DNA of 59,136 nt from Paenisporosarcina sp. OV554 (GTDB lineage Bacteria; Bacillota; Bacilli; Bacillales_A; Planococcaceae). The stretch covers positions 1-59,136 of the forward strand of contig NZ_QBUC01000023.1 of NCBI RefSeq assembly GCF_003058165.1. The letters are read 5' to 3'. Position 1 is the first letter of the stretch. Each line of letters begins with the position of its first letter. The translations under genes and the position numbers were made by a program. The notes under the pieces were generated by a model. That model made no database searches and was not told the DNA's origin. It saw nothing but the letters and a program-made list of their open reading frames with translations. Below are positions 16,592 to 26,694 of the stretch, piece after piece.

Positions 16592-19500
16592 TTATTCTAC
16601 CATTAATATTTCCCGGATATCTTCTTCTGTCATAGCCTTTAATGGCTCTTCGCCTGCCTGGATCACTTCGTCAATCAGGTTTTGCTTTTTCATTTGAAGT
16701 TCGGTGATTTTCTCTTCAATGGTTCCTTTCGCCACCAAGCGGATGACCTGAACTTCATTTTTCTGCCCCATGCGATGTGCCCGGTCTGCAGCTTGCTGCT
16801 CGACCGCCGGATTCCACCAAAGGTCATACAGGATAACCGTATCAGCACCTGTCAGATTCAATCCAGTACCACCTGCTTTTAAGGAAATAAGAAATAAATC
16901 CCCTTCTCCTTCATTGAACCGGTTGCATAATTCTACACGTTCCATAGGAGGTGTTTTGCCGTCTAAATAAAAATAAGGGTGGCCACTTTTACTCAATCGC
17001 TGTGCGATAATACCTAGCATTTGCGTAAACTGGGAAAATATCAAAACCCGTCTTCCTGAGATTCGGCATTCCTCCACAATTTCCATCAATTGATCAAATT
17101 TAGCCGACCCACCTTCATATCCTTCAACAAATAAAGCGGGATGGCAGCATAGTTGCCGAAGCCGCGTCAATCCAGCTAAAATTTTGATGCGATTTTTTCT
17201 AAAGCTGTCTTTGTTCAAATGCTTTAAAGCATCTTGTTTCAATTCCGCCAAATAAGCGGCATACAACTTCTTCTGGTCTTTTTGCAATTCGGACATCTGA
17301 ATGATTTCGACTTTATCAGGCAGTTCTTTCAAGACCTCTTTTTTCAACCTCCGTAAAATGAACGGGCGTACTCGTTTTGCAATATCTGCCCGTCTCATCT
17401 CGCTATAGAGTCTTCGATTCGGCAACAGTTTCGGAAAGACTACAGAGAAAATCGACCATAATTCATCCAACGAATTTTCGATTGGTGTCCCAGTAAGGGC
17501 GAAACGGTATTCTGCCTGAATTACTTTGACCGCTTTTGCCGTCTGGGTAACAGGGTTTTTAAATGCCTGTGCTTCGTCTAAAAATAAAGAGTGAAAGTGT
17601 TTGTCACGGTACAGCGCCCTATCCATTCGTAACACTGGGTAAGATGTAATGATGACATCCAATCCCTCACTTTCTTTTAATAAAAACGCTCTTTTTTCTT
17701 TATTGCCATCTATAATTCCTGCATTTATAACTGGAGCAAATTTTTTCAGTTCATTCTTCCAGTTATAGACCAAAGATGAAGGTGCTACTATCAATACCGG
17801 CAACTTCCGGGCACGAATATCCGGAAGCACCGACAAGATGAAAGTAATGCTTTGCAGTGTTTTGCCAAGTCCCATATCGTCAGCCAGAATGCCTCCAAAT
17901 TTATACTTGGCCAGCAACTTGAACCATCTGAATCCGACTTTCTGGTAATCACGGAGCACGCTCTCTAAACTCTCCGGCACTTCACTATCCAAGTCCTCAG
18001 GACGATGTAAATTTTTCATTAGCTTAGCAAAGGTTTTCCCTGGTTTTACTAGTTGGCCGTTTTCAAGAGACTCTACCAGCTGCATTCCCTGAATCAAAGG
18101 TACACGGACTTCTTCCTCATCGAAATTATCTGATGTTATTCCTAAGTCGCGCAGGAAGTCGTTCAATGCCAAGAATTCCTTTGTCTCCAGAGACATTAAC
18201 GTACCGCTCGGAATCCGGTAATACTTCCGCTTTTCTTCGAGAGACTTCAATAATTTCTTAATTTCTGATTCTGGAATTCCTTGAAGGTCAAAACGGAAAG
18301 CCAGCCAATCCGTTCTTTCCCCGATTTCTACTTTGATTTTCGGACCGGCATACGCTTTTTGCACCCGTAGTTTCACCGCGGTCGTGGCATAAATTTGAAC
18401 CAGTTGTTCTAAATCCGGAACGACGTGAAACAGAAAATGATATTCCGCTTCTTCGTCGTGCATGTAAAAACCACCATCTGTCTGATTAAAAGAGCTACCT
18501 TGAATCAGTTTCATGATTTCTTGTTCTTTATTACGCTGTCGTCGGACGCCCGGATAGTGACGGAACTCAACTTCCGTTTCTTCGCATGGATTGATGATCA
18601 AATGTCCATAATGGAACTCCACCCCAGCCACCAGGCGATGTTTGATGCGGTCCAAAAACACTTTTGCGCGAAGCGGCGTTTCCACCAGCCGTTCAGTAAT
18701 CGAATCTGCAATATGTACTGTCCCTAGTCGCTCTAATCCAGGAATGACCGTTTCCAGAAAATGATCCATTTGAGCAGAAGAAATGATGAGCTGCTTTTCA
18801 GACCCTTCCATTAGTTCTTTTAATTCGGCCAGACGGTTGATGTCTTCTGCGGACATTTGGATTAATGCGCCTCCAGAAAATGCAGTTTCGTAAGCTTTTA
18901 ACACTAGAATCTCTTCTAATCCGTCAACATCCAGTTGATAATCACCTAAACGAGCTTGGTCAAATCGAAAAGACAAAGGCAATTCTTTCTCCAAGCGGAG
19001 ACCGTCAACCGACCTTCCAGCATGGATCACCTTCACTAACGGAACCTTCAGCAATAAAGGCACTAGCTGCTCCCAATCGGAGGCGGAAATGACCAGTGTA
19101 TCTTCTAATGGATTTAAACCTTCTGCAATGCGCTGGCTTTTCATTAAGAATAGAATGACTGCCTCTGTTTCTTTGTCAAAACTATAGATTTCTGGACTAT
19201 ATAAAAAATCCGGAACGCATTCGTACGAATCACCTTGCTCAACTTTCTTCAAGAATTCTCTTAAGTTTTTGATTCTATCCAATCTTTCGATCCCGGCTTT
19301 TATTGTTATCCCCAATACATAGCCTGCCTTCCCGAGAAACACAGGGCTACAGCTAAATTCCACTTGGAGAACTTGCCTCTTATCGAAATGAAGCTGTTTG
19401 CCTCTTGGCCTTGGTTTTTGCTGAGTAAATAAACCCAGCATTTTAGCAGACATAGGATTTTCCCGTTGTTGTATTTCATCGATTGCCAAAAGAACACCTG

Positions 19501-19753
19501 CAATATGATGGCAGTAAGTCGTTACAAATCCGACCGGCGGACAACTGCAAGAAGCGATAATTTTCCCATCTTGCGTTTGTCTCACGCTTATTTGAAACAT
19601 GCCTCTACCTTCTACAGTTGCCTTAATGGATAAATCGTCCTCTGCATCGGGCTCGAGGAAGATTTTCCCTGCCTGGTTAATGACTTTGCCTCTTTTATAA
19701 GCGACCATTCCGCATAGTCTTTTTATTTTTATATCATTTAATGAAAAATTCAT
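16592..19753 (-). CDS. SNF2-family DNA-dependent ATPase with SWIM zinc finger
   Basis: The protein has about 1053 residues. A SWIM finger (CSCPP ... YCHHIAG) lies near residues 70-90. A long bacterial SNF2-associated region follows. The helicase core has motif I (DDMGLGKT, about residue 620), a DEAQ motif II (about 727), and motif VI QQAADRAHRMGQ (about 990). Such RapA/HepA-like ATPases translocate on duplex DNA and remodel protein-DNA complexes. I choose the ATG at 19753 because GGAAGG lies 8 bases upstream; an open extension to 19777 is unlikely to be used. Confidence 0.9.
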   Translation of the reverse strand: MNFSLNDIKIKRLCGMVAYKRGKVINQAGKIFLEPDAEDDLSIKATVEGRGMFQISVRQTQDGKIIASCSCPPVGFVTTYCHHIAGVLLAIDEIQQRENPMSAKMLGLFTQQKPRPRGKQLHFDKRQVLQVEFSCSPVFLGKAGYVLGITIKAGIERLDRIKNLREFLKKVEQGDSYECVPDFLYSPEIYSFDKETEAVILFLMKSQRIAEGLNPLEDTLVISASDWEQLVPLLLKVPLVKVIHAGRSVDGLRLEKELPLSFRFDQARLGDYQLDVDGLEEILVLKAYETAFSGGALIQMSAEDINRLAELKELMEGSEKQLIISSAQMDHFLETVIPGLERLGTVHIADSITERLVETPLRAKVFLDRIKHRLVAGVEFHYGHLIINPCEETEVEFRHYPGVRRQRNKEQEIMKLIQGSSFNQTDGGFYMHDEEAEYHFLFHVVPDLEQLVQIYATTAVKLRVQKAYAGPKIKVEIGERTDWLAFRFDLQGIPESEIKKLLKSLEEKRKYYRIPSGTLMSLETKEFLALNDFLRDLGITSDNFDEEEVRVPLIQGMQLVESLENGQLVKPGKTFAKLMKNLHRPEDLDSEVPESLESVLRDYQKVGFRWFKLLAKYKFGGILADDMGLGKTLQSITFILSVLPDIRARKLPVLIVAPSSLVYNWKNELKKFAPVINAGIIDGNKEKRAFLLKESEGLDVIITSYPVLRMDRALYRDKHFHSLFLDEAQAFKNPVTQTAKAVKVIQAEYRFALTGTPIENSLDELWSIFSVVFPKLLPNRRLYSEMRRADIAKRVRPFILRRLKKEVLKELPDKVEIIQMSELQKDQKKLYAAYLAELKQDALKHLNKDSFRKNRIKILAGLTRLRQLCCHPALFVEGYEGGSAKFDQLMEIVEECRISGRRVLIFSQFTQMLGIIAQRLSKSGHPYFYLDGKTPPMERVELCNRFNEGEGDLFLISLKAGGTGLNLTGADTVILYDLWWNPAVEQQAADRAHRMGQKNEVQVIRLVAKGTIEEKITELQMKKQNLIDEVIQAGEEPLKAMTEEDIREILMVE

Positions 19754-20082
19754 GGGATGATCCTTCCTGAAGCTCATGGTCGATTGGAGAAATCAAGTTA
19801 ATGTCTAAGTGTTTTACTTATTATCTCGAACTGAGGTTTTCGTTACAAGCATCCTGCCACAGGATGTTGAATTCCATGCTCACTTTCATGTTTATGTTCA
19901 TTACTTATTTTAGTACATACTTAGAAAATGGTTAAAGGACGAAATCTATGAGTTAGAAGGGTATAATAAAATGGAAGAAGTAAACATTAAACAAGATGCC
20001 TTTTTATATAGAAAGTAAATAACAAAAAATATCATAAGTGAAAGAAAAAATTCAAAAAGACATTAGAAGAAAAGGTGATAAC

Positions 20083-21558
20083 ATGACAGAGGAAAAAGCA
20101 ATGTTAGAAACAGGATGGAATTTTGACAACAGTTACGCTCGTCTGCCGAATGCATTTTTCACTAGCTTCACTCCAGACGCTGTGCGCTCACCGGGGTTGA
20201 TTATTTTTAATTCTCCGTTGGCAAAGACTTTAGGATTGAATGGCGAAGCACTGCAAAGCAAATACGGTGTAGCTGAACTTGCTGGAAACAGAATTCCAGA
20301 AGGCGCAGCACCTCTAGCTCAAGCATACGCGGGACATCAATTCGGGAATTTTAACATGTTAGGGGATGGCCGGGCTCTACTTCTAGGAGAGCAGATTACT
20401 CCTCAAGGTGAGCGCTTTGATATTCAGTTCAAAGGTTCAGGCAGAACGCCATACTCCCGCGGTGGCGATGGTCGGGCAGGACTCGGACCGATGCTACGTG
20501 AATATATCATTAGCGAAGCCTTGCATGCGCTTGGTATTCCTACCACCCGCAGTCTAGCAGTGGTGACAACCGGTGAAACAGTACACCGTGAAACAGAATT
20601 ACAAGGTGCTATTCTGACCCGTGTCGCTGCCAGTCACATCCGTGTCGGTACTTTTCAATACGCTGCAAACTTTGGCTCAATTGAGGAACTTAAAGAACTG
20701 GCTGACTACACAATAAAACGCCATTATCCTGAAGTTGAAGCTGATGAGAATCGATATTTATCACTCATTCAGGAAGTAATCAAACGTCAAGCTTCGCTGA
20801 TTGCTAAATGGCAGTTGGTCGGCTTTATCCACGGGGTGATGAACACCGACAATATGGCCATTAGCGGAGAAACCATTGATTATGGTCCTTGCGCATTTAT
20901 GGATACCTATGATCCAGCAACTGTATTCAGTTCCATTGACCAGCAAGGCCGCTATGCCTATGGAAATCAGCCGTATATTGGCGGGTGGAATCTTGCACGA
21001 TTTGCAGAAACTCTATTACCGCTAATACATGACGATCAGAATGAAGCGATCAAAATGGCCACAGAAGCGATTGGAGAATTTAATAACTTCTATCACGCTA
21101 ATTGGTTTGCAGGAATGAGGGCAAAACTCGGAATCTTTAACGAAGAAGAAGAGGATGAAAAACTTATTGAGGATCTCCTAAATACGATGCAGGAGCATAG
21201 TGCGGACTATACCAATACCTTCCGTGCACTAACTTTTGAAACACGGGAAGATAAGGATCTGTTTAATAGCGAAGAATTTACGCAGTGGAATGAGCTTTGG
21301 CAAGCGAGACTAAGCAGACAGGAAGAATCAAAAGAGGACTCACAGCAATTGATGCGGAACAGCAACCCTGCGATAATCCCTCGTAATCACCGGGTGGAAG
21401 AAGCACTTGAAGCTGCAGTGGAACATGAAGATTATGGCGTGATGGAGAAGCTACTTGAAGTCCTTTCGAAACCTTATGCGCACTCCCAAGAACAAACGGA
21501 TTTCTGTACAGTACCGGCAGAAATCAATCAGTCTTATCGAACTTATTGTGGTACCTGA
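20083..21558 (+). CDS. selO: SelO/YdiU pseudokinase, protein adenylyltransferase
   Basis: The product has about 491 residues. Family features are present: [40 protein letters not shown] and [20 protein letters not shown]. SelO enzymes transfer AMP to protein hydroxyls using an inverted ATP orientation. They are linked to redox homeostasis. The ATG at 20083 follows AAAGGTGATAAC. It converges with a membrane gene pair and shares a long hairpin terminator with it. A broken second copy of its middle lies at 23334. Confidence 0.9.
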   Translation: MTEEKAMLETGWNFDNSYARLPNAFFTSFTPDAVRSPGLIIFNSPLAKTLGLNGEALQSKYGVAELAGNRIPEGAAPLAQAYAGHQFGNFNMLGDGRALLLGEQITPQGERFDIQFKGSGRTPYSRGGDGRAGLGPMLREYIISEALHALGIPTTRSLAVVTTGETVHRETELQGAILTRVAASHIRVGTFQYAANFGSIEELKELADYTIKRHYPEVEADENRYLSLIQEVIKRQASLIAKWQLVGFIHGVMNTDNMAISGETIDYGPCAFMDTYDPATVFSSIDQQGRYAYGNQPYIGGWNLARFAETLLPLIHDDQNEAIKMATEAIGEFNNFYHANWFAGMRAKLGIFNEEEEDEKLIEDLLNTMQEHSADYTNTFRALTFETREDKDLFNSEEFTQWNELWQARLSRQEESKEDSQQLMRNSNPAIIPRNHRVEEALEAAVEHEDYGVMEKLLEVLSKPYAHSQEQTDFCTVPAEINQSYRTYCGT

Positions 21559-21591
21559 TTAAAAATCATTCAGCAATAAAATACAAGATAA

Positions 21592-21643
21592 AATGCCTGT
21601 CATCGAGTGAAGTGTGAAATTACTTCATTCGATGACAGGCATT
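21592..21643. terminator. Long bidirectional hairpin between convergent genes
   Basis: Twenty-two-bp arms (21592-21613 and 21622-21643), with one G-U pair and an 8-base loop. It can end both selO and the minus-strand gene that stops at 21661. Confidence 0.85.
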
Positions 21644-21660
21644 AATAATTACTCGATTTG

Positions 21661-22410
21661 CTAATCGACTGTCTCAATCTCTAATTCATCCAGGAACCTG
21701 ATATGCTCAATGTGTTCCTCCCCACCAGTAAAGCCACTTCCAAAGAGCGAATGATCTGGTGGCAGCACTTTGCCGGAACGATCATAGGCCATCCAGCCAA
21801 AATACATATAGTTTTCTATATTAAAGGAATTGCTGAACACATCTGGCTGTCTAGCTGTCTCCAACTTCGTATATGAAGCCAAAATGGATGACCATTTATC
21901 CGGCAATGGAATAACACCGTATGATGTGTCCGAGAGTTCAACTATTTCCTCGAGCTGGACACCCGGATCATAGTACTCAACTCCTTCGGTGATGCGGAAT
22001 GTCCGCTCTTTTATCAAATAGAACTTCAGCTTTTCAATGGGTGTTTGAGGAGCGATGTTCCACACTAAGTAGGTAGTGGAGGAATCTCCATCCTCTATTC
22101 GCCATGATCTTGGTTCACCCCCGGTATTGACAGATGCGAGATCCCAATCACTTCTCTTCCATACCCAATGACTGACTCCATATTTGTTCTCTTCCGATAT
22201 AAACGGGACAAATACATGTTTTTCATCAAGCTCGATGGTGTCCTTAATCTCTTTTACATTGGCTTCCGGGAAAATGTGATTGATTTCCTTAATCAATTCT
22301 TCCTTATCTGGAAAGGAACCCGGATTGTTAGAAGTAATCCAATATAGTAAACTGATGACCAGTAAAATGGCCAAGACACTTATTAGGACTAGTCGTTTTC
22401 TCTTTGACAT
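21661..22410 (-). CDS. Membrane-anchored hypothetical protein
   Basis: From the ATG at 22410 the product has about 249 residues. A short basic start and one hydrophobic helix (LVLISVLAILLVISLLYWIT) anchor it. The remaining about 220 residues are outside the membrane and rich in Trp, Asp and Glu. No family recognised. GGGGGG in the end of the preceding gene is its ribosome site; the two genes are one base apart, so translation is probably coupled. Confidence 0.65.
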   Translation of the reverse strand: MSKRKRLVLISVLAILLVISLLYWITSNNPGSFPDKEELIKEINHIFPEANVKEIKDTIELDEKHVFVPFISEENKYGVSHWVWKRSDWDLASVNTGGEPRSWRIEDGDSSTTYLVWNIAPQTPIEKLKFYLIKERTFRITEGVEYYDPGVQLEEIVELSDTSYGVIPLPDKWSSILASYTKLETARQPDVFSNSFNIENYMYFGWMAYDRSGKVLPPDHSLFGSGFTGGEEHIEHIRFLDELEIETVD

Positions 22411-22411
22411 C

Positions 22412-23158
22412 TTAATTTCCCCCCTCAATCAGAGAGTCTTTTAAGCGAAAATAATGTTGTTCTTTTGGGGTGGATATCAATAGTCCTTTTCCATCCTCTT
22501 CGATATAAACTACGGAGATCAGTCCACTGCCCCATTTGGGGATAGCTCCGATAAGTTGGTAAGGAAACTTTTCTTGTGTGTTGGTCGAATCCTCTCCCAA
22601 ATTCGCTCCGTAATACCAGTCTGTGCTATGCATCGGTTCTTCAGTGAAATCAAGGATGGATGCCAAAGCATTTTCTTTATCCATCTCCTGATGCTTTACC
22701 CCAGGGTGAATGGGAATAATGGAAGCATCGTCAATGTTTGAAAGATAAGTTGACGGTTCACTTCCAGGATACATGACCTGAAAAATAGGAACCGCAAGCA
22801 GCGAGAAGATGAGAAGAATAAAGTTGGCTGCAAAACCAAACCAGGCAAAAGGCCGGTAAGTCTGCCACTCCTCGTTCTTTTTCCTGAAATATGCATATAA
22901 AACCCATACACCCAGCGGTAAAATCGGTATTCTCATCACCGTACCGAAAATCTCAGTATTGAATGAGAACGAAAACAACCCGACTAGCATGACCACTAGC
23001 ACTTTCCAGATTTTCGGTTTATCTGATTGCCTGTTATACAAACGATATGCAATCCATGCGATGACACACCACGCTAATATCGTCACACTCACTTCCACCA
23101 CATTGTTGTTCTCCAAGAAAATCATTCCCCTTATTGCTAAAGATTGCACACGATTCAT
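22412..23158 (-). CDS. Polytopic membrane protein, partner of the next gene
   Basis: The open frame gives up to 248 residues. There are about four hydrophobic helices in the first 130 residues (for example VSVTILAWCVIAWIAYRLY and FAWFGFAANFILLIFSLLAV). A soluble C-terminal part follows. The start is uncertain: ATG 23158, an internal ATG just after AAGGGG, or a GTG behind TTGGAG are all possible. I do not know its function. The tight arrangement with the downstream anchored protein suggests that they work together. Confidence 0.6.
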   Translation of the reverse strand: MNRVQSLAIRGMIFLENNNVVEVSVTILAWCVIAWIAYRLYNRQSDKPKIWKVLVVMLVGLFSFSFNTEIFGTVMRIPILPLGVWVLYAYFRKKNEEWQTYRPFAWFGFAANFILLIFSLLAVPIFQVMYPGSEPSTYLSNIDDASIIPIHPGVKHQEMDKENALASILDFTEEPMHSTDWYYGANLGEDSTNTQEKFPYQLIGAIPKWGSGLISVVYIEEDGKGLLISTPKEQHYFRLKDSLIEGGN

Positions 23159-23333
23159 GCCTTCATAAATCTAATTAGCACCATTTTAATTTCGACAAAG
23201 AAACCGAATAACCTTCCAATATTTCTCTTTTTTAAGAATCTGTTCATTTTTAATGTTGGTGTTTTATAAATAGAAGAGAATCGGCTCCCTTCCAATTAAC
23301 AATATGAGTAGACCTTTTGAAATATTAAAAAGA

Positions 23334-23602
23334 ACGGTGAACACCGACAACATGACCATTAGCGGAGAAACCATTGATTATGGTCCTTGCGCATTTATGG
23401 ATACCTATGATCCAGCAACTGTATTCAGTTCCATTGACCAGCAAGGTCGCTGCCTATGGGAATCAGCCGTATATCGGCGGGTGGAATCTAGCGCGATTTG
23501 CAGAAACTTTATTGCCACTACCTACATGATGATCAGAATGAAGCGATCAAAATGGCAACAGAAGCGATTGGAGAATTTAATATGTTCTATCACGCAAAAA
23601 GA
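23334..23602 (+). pseudogene. Partial duplicate of selO
   Basis: This stretch repeats selO bases 20838-21112 with few changes (ACACCGACAA, then GCGGAGAAACCATTGATTAT). A 2-base loss at GGTCGCTGCC and a small indel near ACCTACATGATG break the frame. The copy starts abruptly after AAAGAACGGTG and ends at a triplet run. It cannot make a SelO protein. Confidence 0.85.
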
Positions 23603-23625
23603 AGAAGAAGAAGAAGAAGAAGAAG
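23596..23625. repeat. (GAA)n triplet run at the duplication edge
   Basis: Eight or nine GAA/AAG units in a row follow the selO fragment. Downstream, one frame stays open to 23889 and includes a hydrophobic stretch ([20 protein letters not shown]), probably the remains of a membrane protein gene. The wider 23159-24461 gap contains no intact gene. Confidence 0.7.
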
Positions 23626-24024
23626 TCAAAGACAGAACAAATCACTCGAATTCCTGTGTATGTTGGCAATGTTTTTGTAGTCCTTTTAACAGCAGTAGGA
23701 ATAATGTTTTGGCTAGCAAATCACGTCGAAAAAGAAGATATTTCCTGGGAAATTACTGTCGAATCAACTCTTTGTACATTACCTTCTAAAGTATTGATGG
23801 AGTTATACAAATTAAAAAAACTTAACTTGATGAAAAAATTGGCGAATGTGAAAATGAAAATTATGCCATCTATATCTGCAAAAAACTAAGGATGTTCTTT
23901 CATTGGAAGAACTGACACCACAAAATTCTTCATTCATTCAGTTGAAAAGATCACTTGTATACTCACGATGGTAAAATCCATATTCACTATACCTTCGTTA
24001 ATCCTTTACAAGTAGCATAAAGAC

Positions 24025-24220
24025 TCTTCCCCGAAGGGTTAGTTGCCTCTTTTAAAGTGAGTAGCGAGACACCATCTACATGCGTAGTCTGTGGGAAAAT
24101 ATCAACTGTCTGGACTTCTTTCGTTACATAGACTCCGTCTTCTAATAATCTAAGATTCTTGCAAGATTAACTCGGTTGCATGATACATATACCATTCGAT
24201 ACGATTAGGTTTACTCTAGT
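24025..24220 (-). pseudogene. Decayed tail of an RlmCD-like rRNA methyltransferase gene
   Basis: Minus-strand frames spell pieces of the RlmCD (TrmA-family) C-terminus: RMVYVSCN-like text with errors, LLEDGVYVTKEVQTVDIFPQ and TTHVDGVSLL. The order matches the fragment at 31047, but several shifts are present. A remnant only. Confidence 0.6.
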
Positions 24221-24461
24221 TCGTTTGAAGCATACTTCATCAAGACTTCCCGTGGAGAAAAGATTACTTAAAAAGCACATCAACTTAATACATTGATGTG
24301 CTTTAATATATTAATATTCTTCCAAAAGAGAAACCTCACCTACTTATGATAAGCCTCTTCAGATTAGTTTTAAGTTAGTCTCTTATTAGTGAATGAATAG
24401 AAAACGCTGGAGTGAGGGATTGATTATTCTTTTATCCACTTACCATCGTTACAAACTGAAA

Positions 24462-25325
24462 CTAAATTTTCAATGCCAATACATTAGTTTTAAGATATTG
24501 ATAAACCCCATCTTCATCACAAGTAAATTCTGTTACGTCATCAACTACTTCTTTAATGTGATCTGGTGCATTTTTCATAGCCACCGCGTGATTTACAAAT
24601 TGGAACATCTTCAAATCGTTGTCACTGTCACCAATCGCTAAGGTTTCACAGCCAGTTAAACCAAAGCGCTCCAGCATCTGTTCGATTCCTGATGCTTTGC
24701 TGACGTTTGCGACCATCACTTCTGCATTGTGAGGAGAAGAAGGAGTCATTGTAAATGCCATTTCTTTCTGTAGTTGCTCAAGTTCCATTTTCCAACTATT
24801 GATTGCCTCTTTGGTTCTCGAGAAAAAGTAGAACTTCGAAAAATGAGTTCCTGTTATTTCTTCTGTCCAGGCAATTTCTTCTTTAATTGCTTTTTGGCGT
24901 GAAATCCACTCATTGATTTCTACGCTTTCGGGTTTTGGCTCTCTCATTTCATTTAACACATAACCTTTATCTTGCTCTAACACCATTCGAGATTCGCCGT
25001 ATGGGAAAAGTTCATAATATACTTTATTTTCACGTGCTTTCTCTATGATCGTTTCCACCAGATCAAGTGATAGTGAATGTTCAAATACTACTTCCTCACC
25101 GATATATCCAGCCATGCCGTTAGCAGTGATAATCGCGTCTACCTCAAATCCTTCAGGCAGCATCTCTCTTAATTCCGTAGCGTTTCTCCCAGTAGCAATA
25201 AAAACGAAGATCCCTTTGTTTCGCAGATCGTCTATGATTTCTTTCGTGTGAATGCTTACCTTGTTATGATGGTTTAGGATTGTTCCGTCCATGTCTAAAA
25301 AAATAGCCTTAGGTTTTACTACCAA
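24462..25325 (-). CDS. Cof-type HAD-superfamily phosphatase
   Basis: The 287-residue product has the nucleophile motif AIFLDMDGTI (residues 7-16), motif II FIATGR, and motif IV AIGDSDNDLKMF near residue 233. The large C2-type cap between them defines the Cof/YkrA group, which dephosphorylates sugar phosphates, flavin or vitamin B6 phosphates. The exact substrate is unclear. The start is TTG behind TTAGGAGGAAG. It diverges from glcT. Confidence 0.85.
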   Translation of the reverse strand: MVVKPKAIFLDMDGTILNHHNKVSIHTKEIIDDLRNKGIFVFIATGRNATELREMLPEGFEVDAIITANGMAGYIGEEVVFEHSLSLDLVETIIEKARENKVYYELFPYGESRMVLEQDKGYVLNEMREPKPESVEINEWISRQKAIKEEIAWTEEITGTHFSKFYFFSRTKEAINSWKMELEQLQKEMAFTMTPSSPHNAEVMVANVSKASGIEQMLERFGLTGCETLAIGDSDNDLKMFQFVNHAVAMKNAPDHIKEVVDDVTEFTCDEDGVYQYLKTNVLALKI

Positions 25326-25461
25326 AATGCTTCCTCCTAATATTGTAAATAGAATTTATCTAGCAAGTATACGCTTAGCTATTTCTAAACTCAACGAATG
25401 CACAAAAACATAATAAAATTAACAATTTGATTTCTGTTGTATCATGAAAGAAATAGAAAAG

Positions 25462-25488
25462 TTGCTCTTGTGAGTCTTCCTATATAAT
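25462..25488 (+). promoter_or_regulatory. Candidate sigma-A promoter of glcT
   Basis: TTGCTC (25462-25467) and a perfect TATAAT (25483-25488) are separated by a short 15-base spacer. The distance to the glcT ATG is about 165 bases. The short spacer keeps confidence low. Confidence 0.3.
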
Positions 25489-25652
25489 AGAACCTAAAGG
25501 CGAAAGCATCTACTTTCCAACTACTTCCCAGTTTGATTAAAAGTCGTTATTGAATATAATGAAGGTAACATATCAAGTGCTGAAGAAAAATTGTCCGTTT
25601 GCGCAAGTCAATCTGGCAGAAAAAAGAGACCAGACGGCGGATGGGGGCTGAA

Positions 25653-26495
25653 ATGAAAGAGATATTGACGATAGAAAAAGTGCTGAATAATAATGTGGTC
25701 ATTGCTCATCATGATACATATCAAGAAGTAGTATTAATCGGAAAAGGAATTGGCTTCAACCAGCAAAAAGGAGATTTTATCTCTTTTGATAAAGCGGATA
25801 AAACGTTTTTGTTGAAAGATGAAAAGGAAAAGGAGCAATACGTCAACCTGCTTCCTCATATTGAAGAAAACTTGATTGTCTTTATCCAAGAGTTACTTCT
25901 TTTTGTCGAAGAACAAATGGGCAAAGATTTGAATGAGCATATTCATGTGGCGTTGACAGACCATCTTGCTTTCGCCATCAGCCGAGCAAAAAAAGATATG
26001 CAATTCTCCAATCCATTTCTATATGAAATTGAGGCATTGTATCCAAAAGAATACCAAGTAGCAAAAGGTGTCGTGAAAAAAGTGGAAGACCGGATGGATA
26101 TTGTTTTTCCAGAGGGAGAAATTGGCTTTATCGCGCTTCATATCCATAGTGCGGTTACAGACAAATCACTTCGTGACATCAACCGGTACAATCTTCTAAT
26201 TTCAAAACTTGTTGAAATTATCGAAGAAAACCTGTCCATTCATCTGGAAAAGGATGATGTCGATTATCATCGGCTGATCCAGCATCTCCACCGGGCAATT
26301 GACCGTGCTCACAAAGGAAATCCCATTGAAAAAGAGAATAAGCTGGAAGAATTGTTGAAAAAAGAATATCCGGTATGCTATAATCTTGCGTGGAAGCTAA
26401 CAAAAGTGATGCAAAACCAATTGAATAAGCCTGTAGATGAAGCTGAAGTTCTATATTTGACGATTCATCTCCAACGCTTAATAAATAAATCCTAA
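25653..26495 (+). CDS. glcT: GlcT transcription antiterminator (BglG/LicT family)
   Basis: The product has about 280 residues. The N-terminal RNA-binding CAT domain (residues 1-60) includes KVLNNNVVIAHHD and GKGIGFNQQKGD. Two PTS regulation domains follow, with conserved histidines in TDHLAFAISRA, LHIHSAV, HLHRAIDRA and TIHLQRLI. In this family the protein binds the leader RNA of ptsG when glucose is present and prevents termination; HPr and the glucose enzyme II control it by phosphorylation. Its RNA target follows directly. The ATG at 25653 lies behind a GGGGG tract. Confidence 0.92.
   Translation: MKEILTIEKVLNNNVVIAHHDTYQEVVLIGKGIGFNQQKGDFISFDKADKTFLLKDEKEKEQYVNLLPHIEENLIVFIQELLLFVEEQMGKDLNEHIHVALTDHLAFAISRAKKDMQFSNPFLYEIEALYPKEYQVAKGVVKKVEDRMDIVFPEGEIGFIALHIHSAVTDKSLRDINRYNLLISKLVEIIEENLSIHLEKDDVDYHRLIQHLHRAIDRAHKGNPIEKENKLEELLKKEYPVCYNLAWKLTKVMQNQLNKPVDEAEVLYLTIHLQRLINKS
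26457..26485 (+). promoter_or_regulatory. Candidate ptsG promoter within the end of glcT
   Basis: TTGACG (26457-26462), a 17-base spacer and AATAAA (26480-26485) give a plausible sigma-A promoter. RNA would start about 26492, immediately before the antiterminator sequence, as expected for this regulation. Confidence 0.5.
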
Positions 26496-26502
26496 TCAAC
26501 CA

Positions 26503-26540
26503 TACGTGTTACTGATTCGATCAGGCATGAGTATGAAAAG
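26503..26540 (+). promoter_or_regulatory. Ribonucleic antiterminator (RAT) for GlcT
   Basis: The sequence GTGTTACTGATTCGATCAGG followed by CATGAGTATGAAAA looks like the known GlcT target in the Bacillus ptsG leader. It precedes a terminator at 26557 by about 20 bases. Bound GlcT would stabilise the RAT hairpin and stop the terminator forming. Confidence 0.85.
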
Positions 26541-26556
26541 ATTCTTGGTTAAATCC

Positions 26557-26580
26557 GAGGGGAACTTATCCCCTTTTTTA
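26557..26580 (+). terminator. GlcT-controlled leader terminator
   Basis: AGGGG and CCCCT arms around AACTTAT are followed by TTTTTT. The position between the RAT and ptsG makes it the regulated terminator. Confidence 0.85.
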
Positions 26581-26694
26581 ACCTTATCTTTTCTACTCAT
26601 GCCTTTTTATTTTTGGATTGTTCATTACTTGTTTCAGCTAATCAGAAGAATCTATTTACTACATCTTTTATCTAATTAAAAAGGAGGAAATTCC

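Noticed and set aside
16021-19753. Defence island built on the SWIM/SNF2 helicase
   Set aside because: The helicase is a common stand-alone Bacillales gene; its only neighbour is a base-excision-type glycosylase, with no known defence partner.
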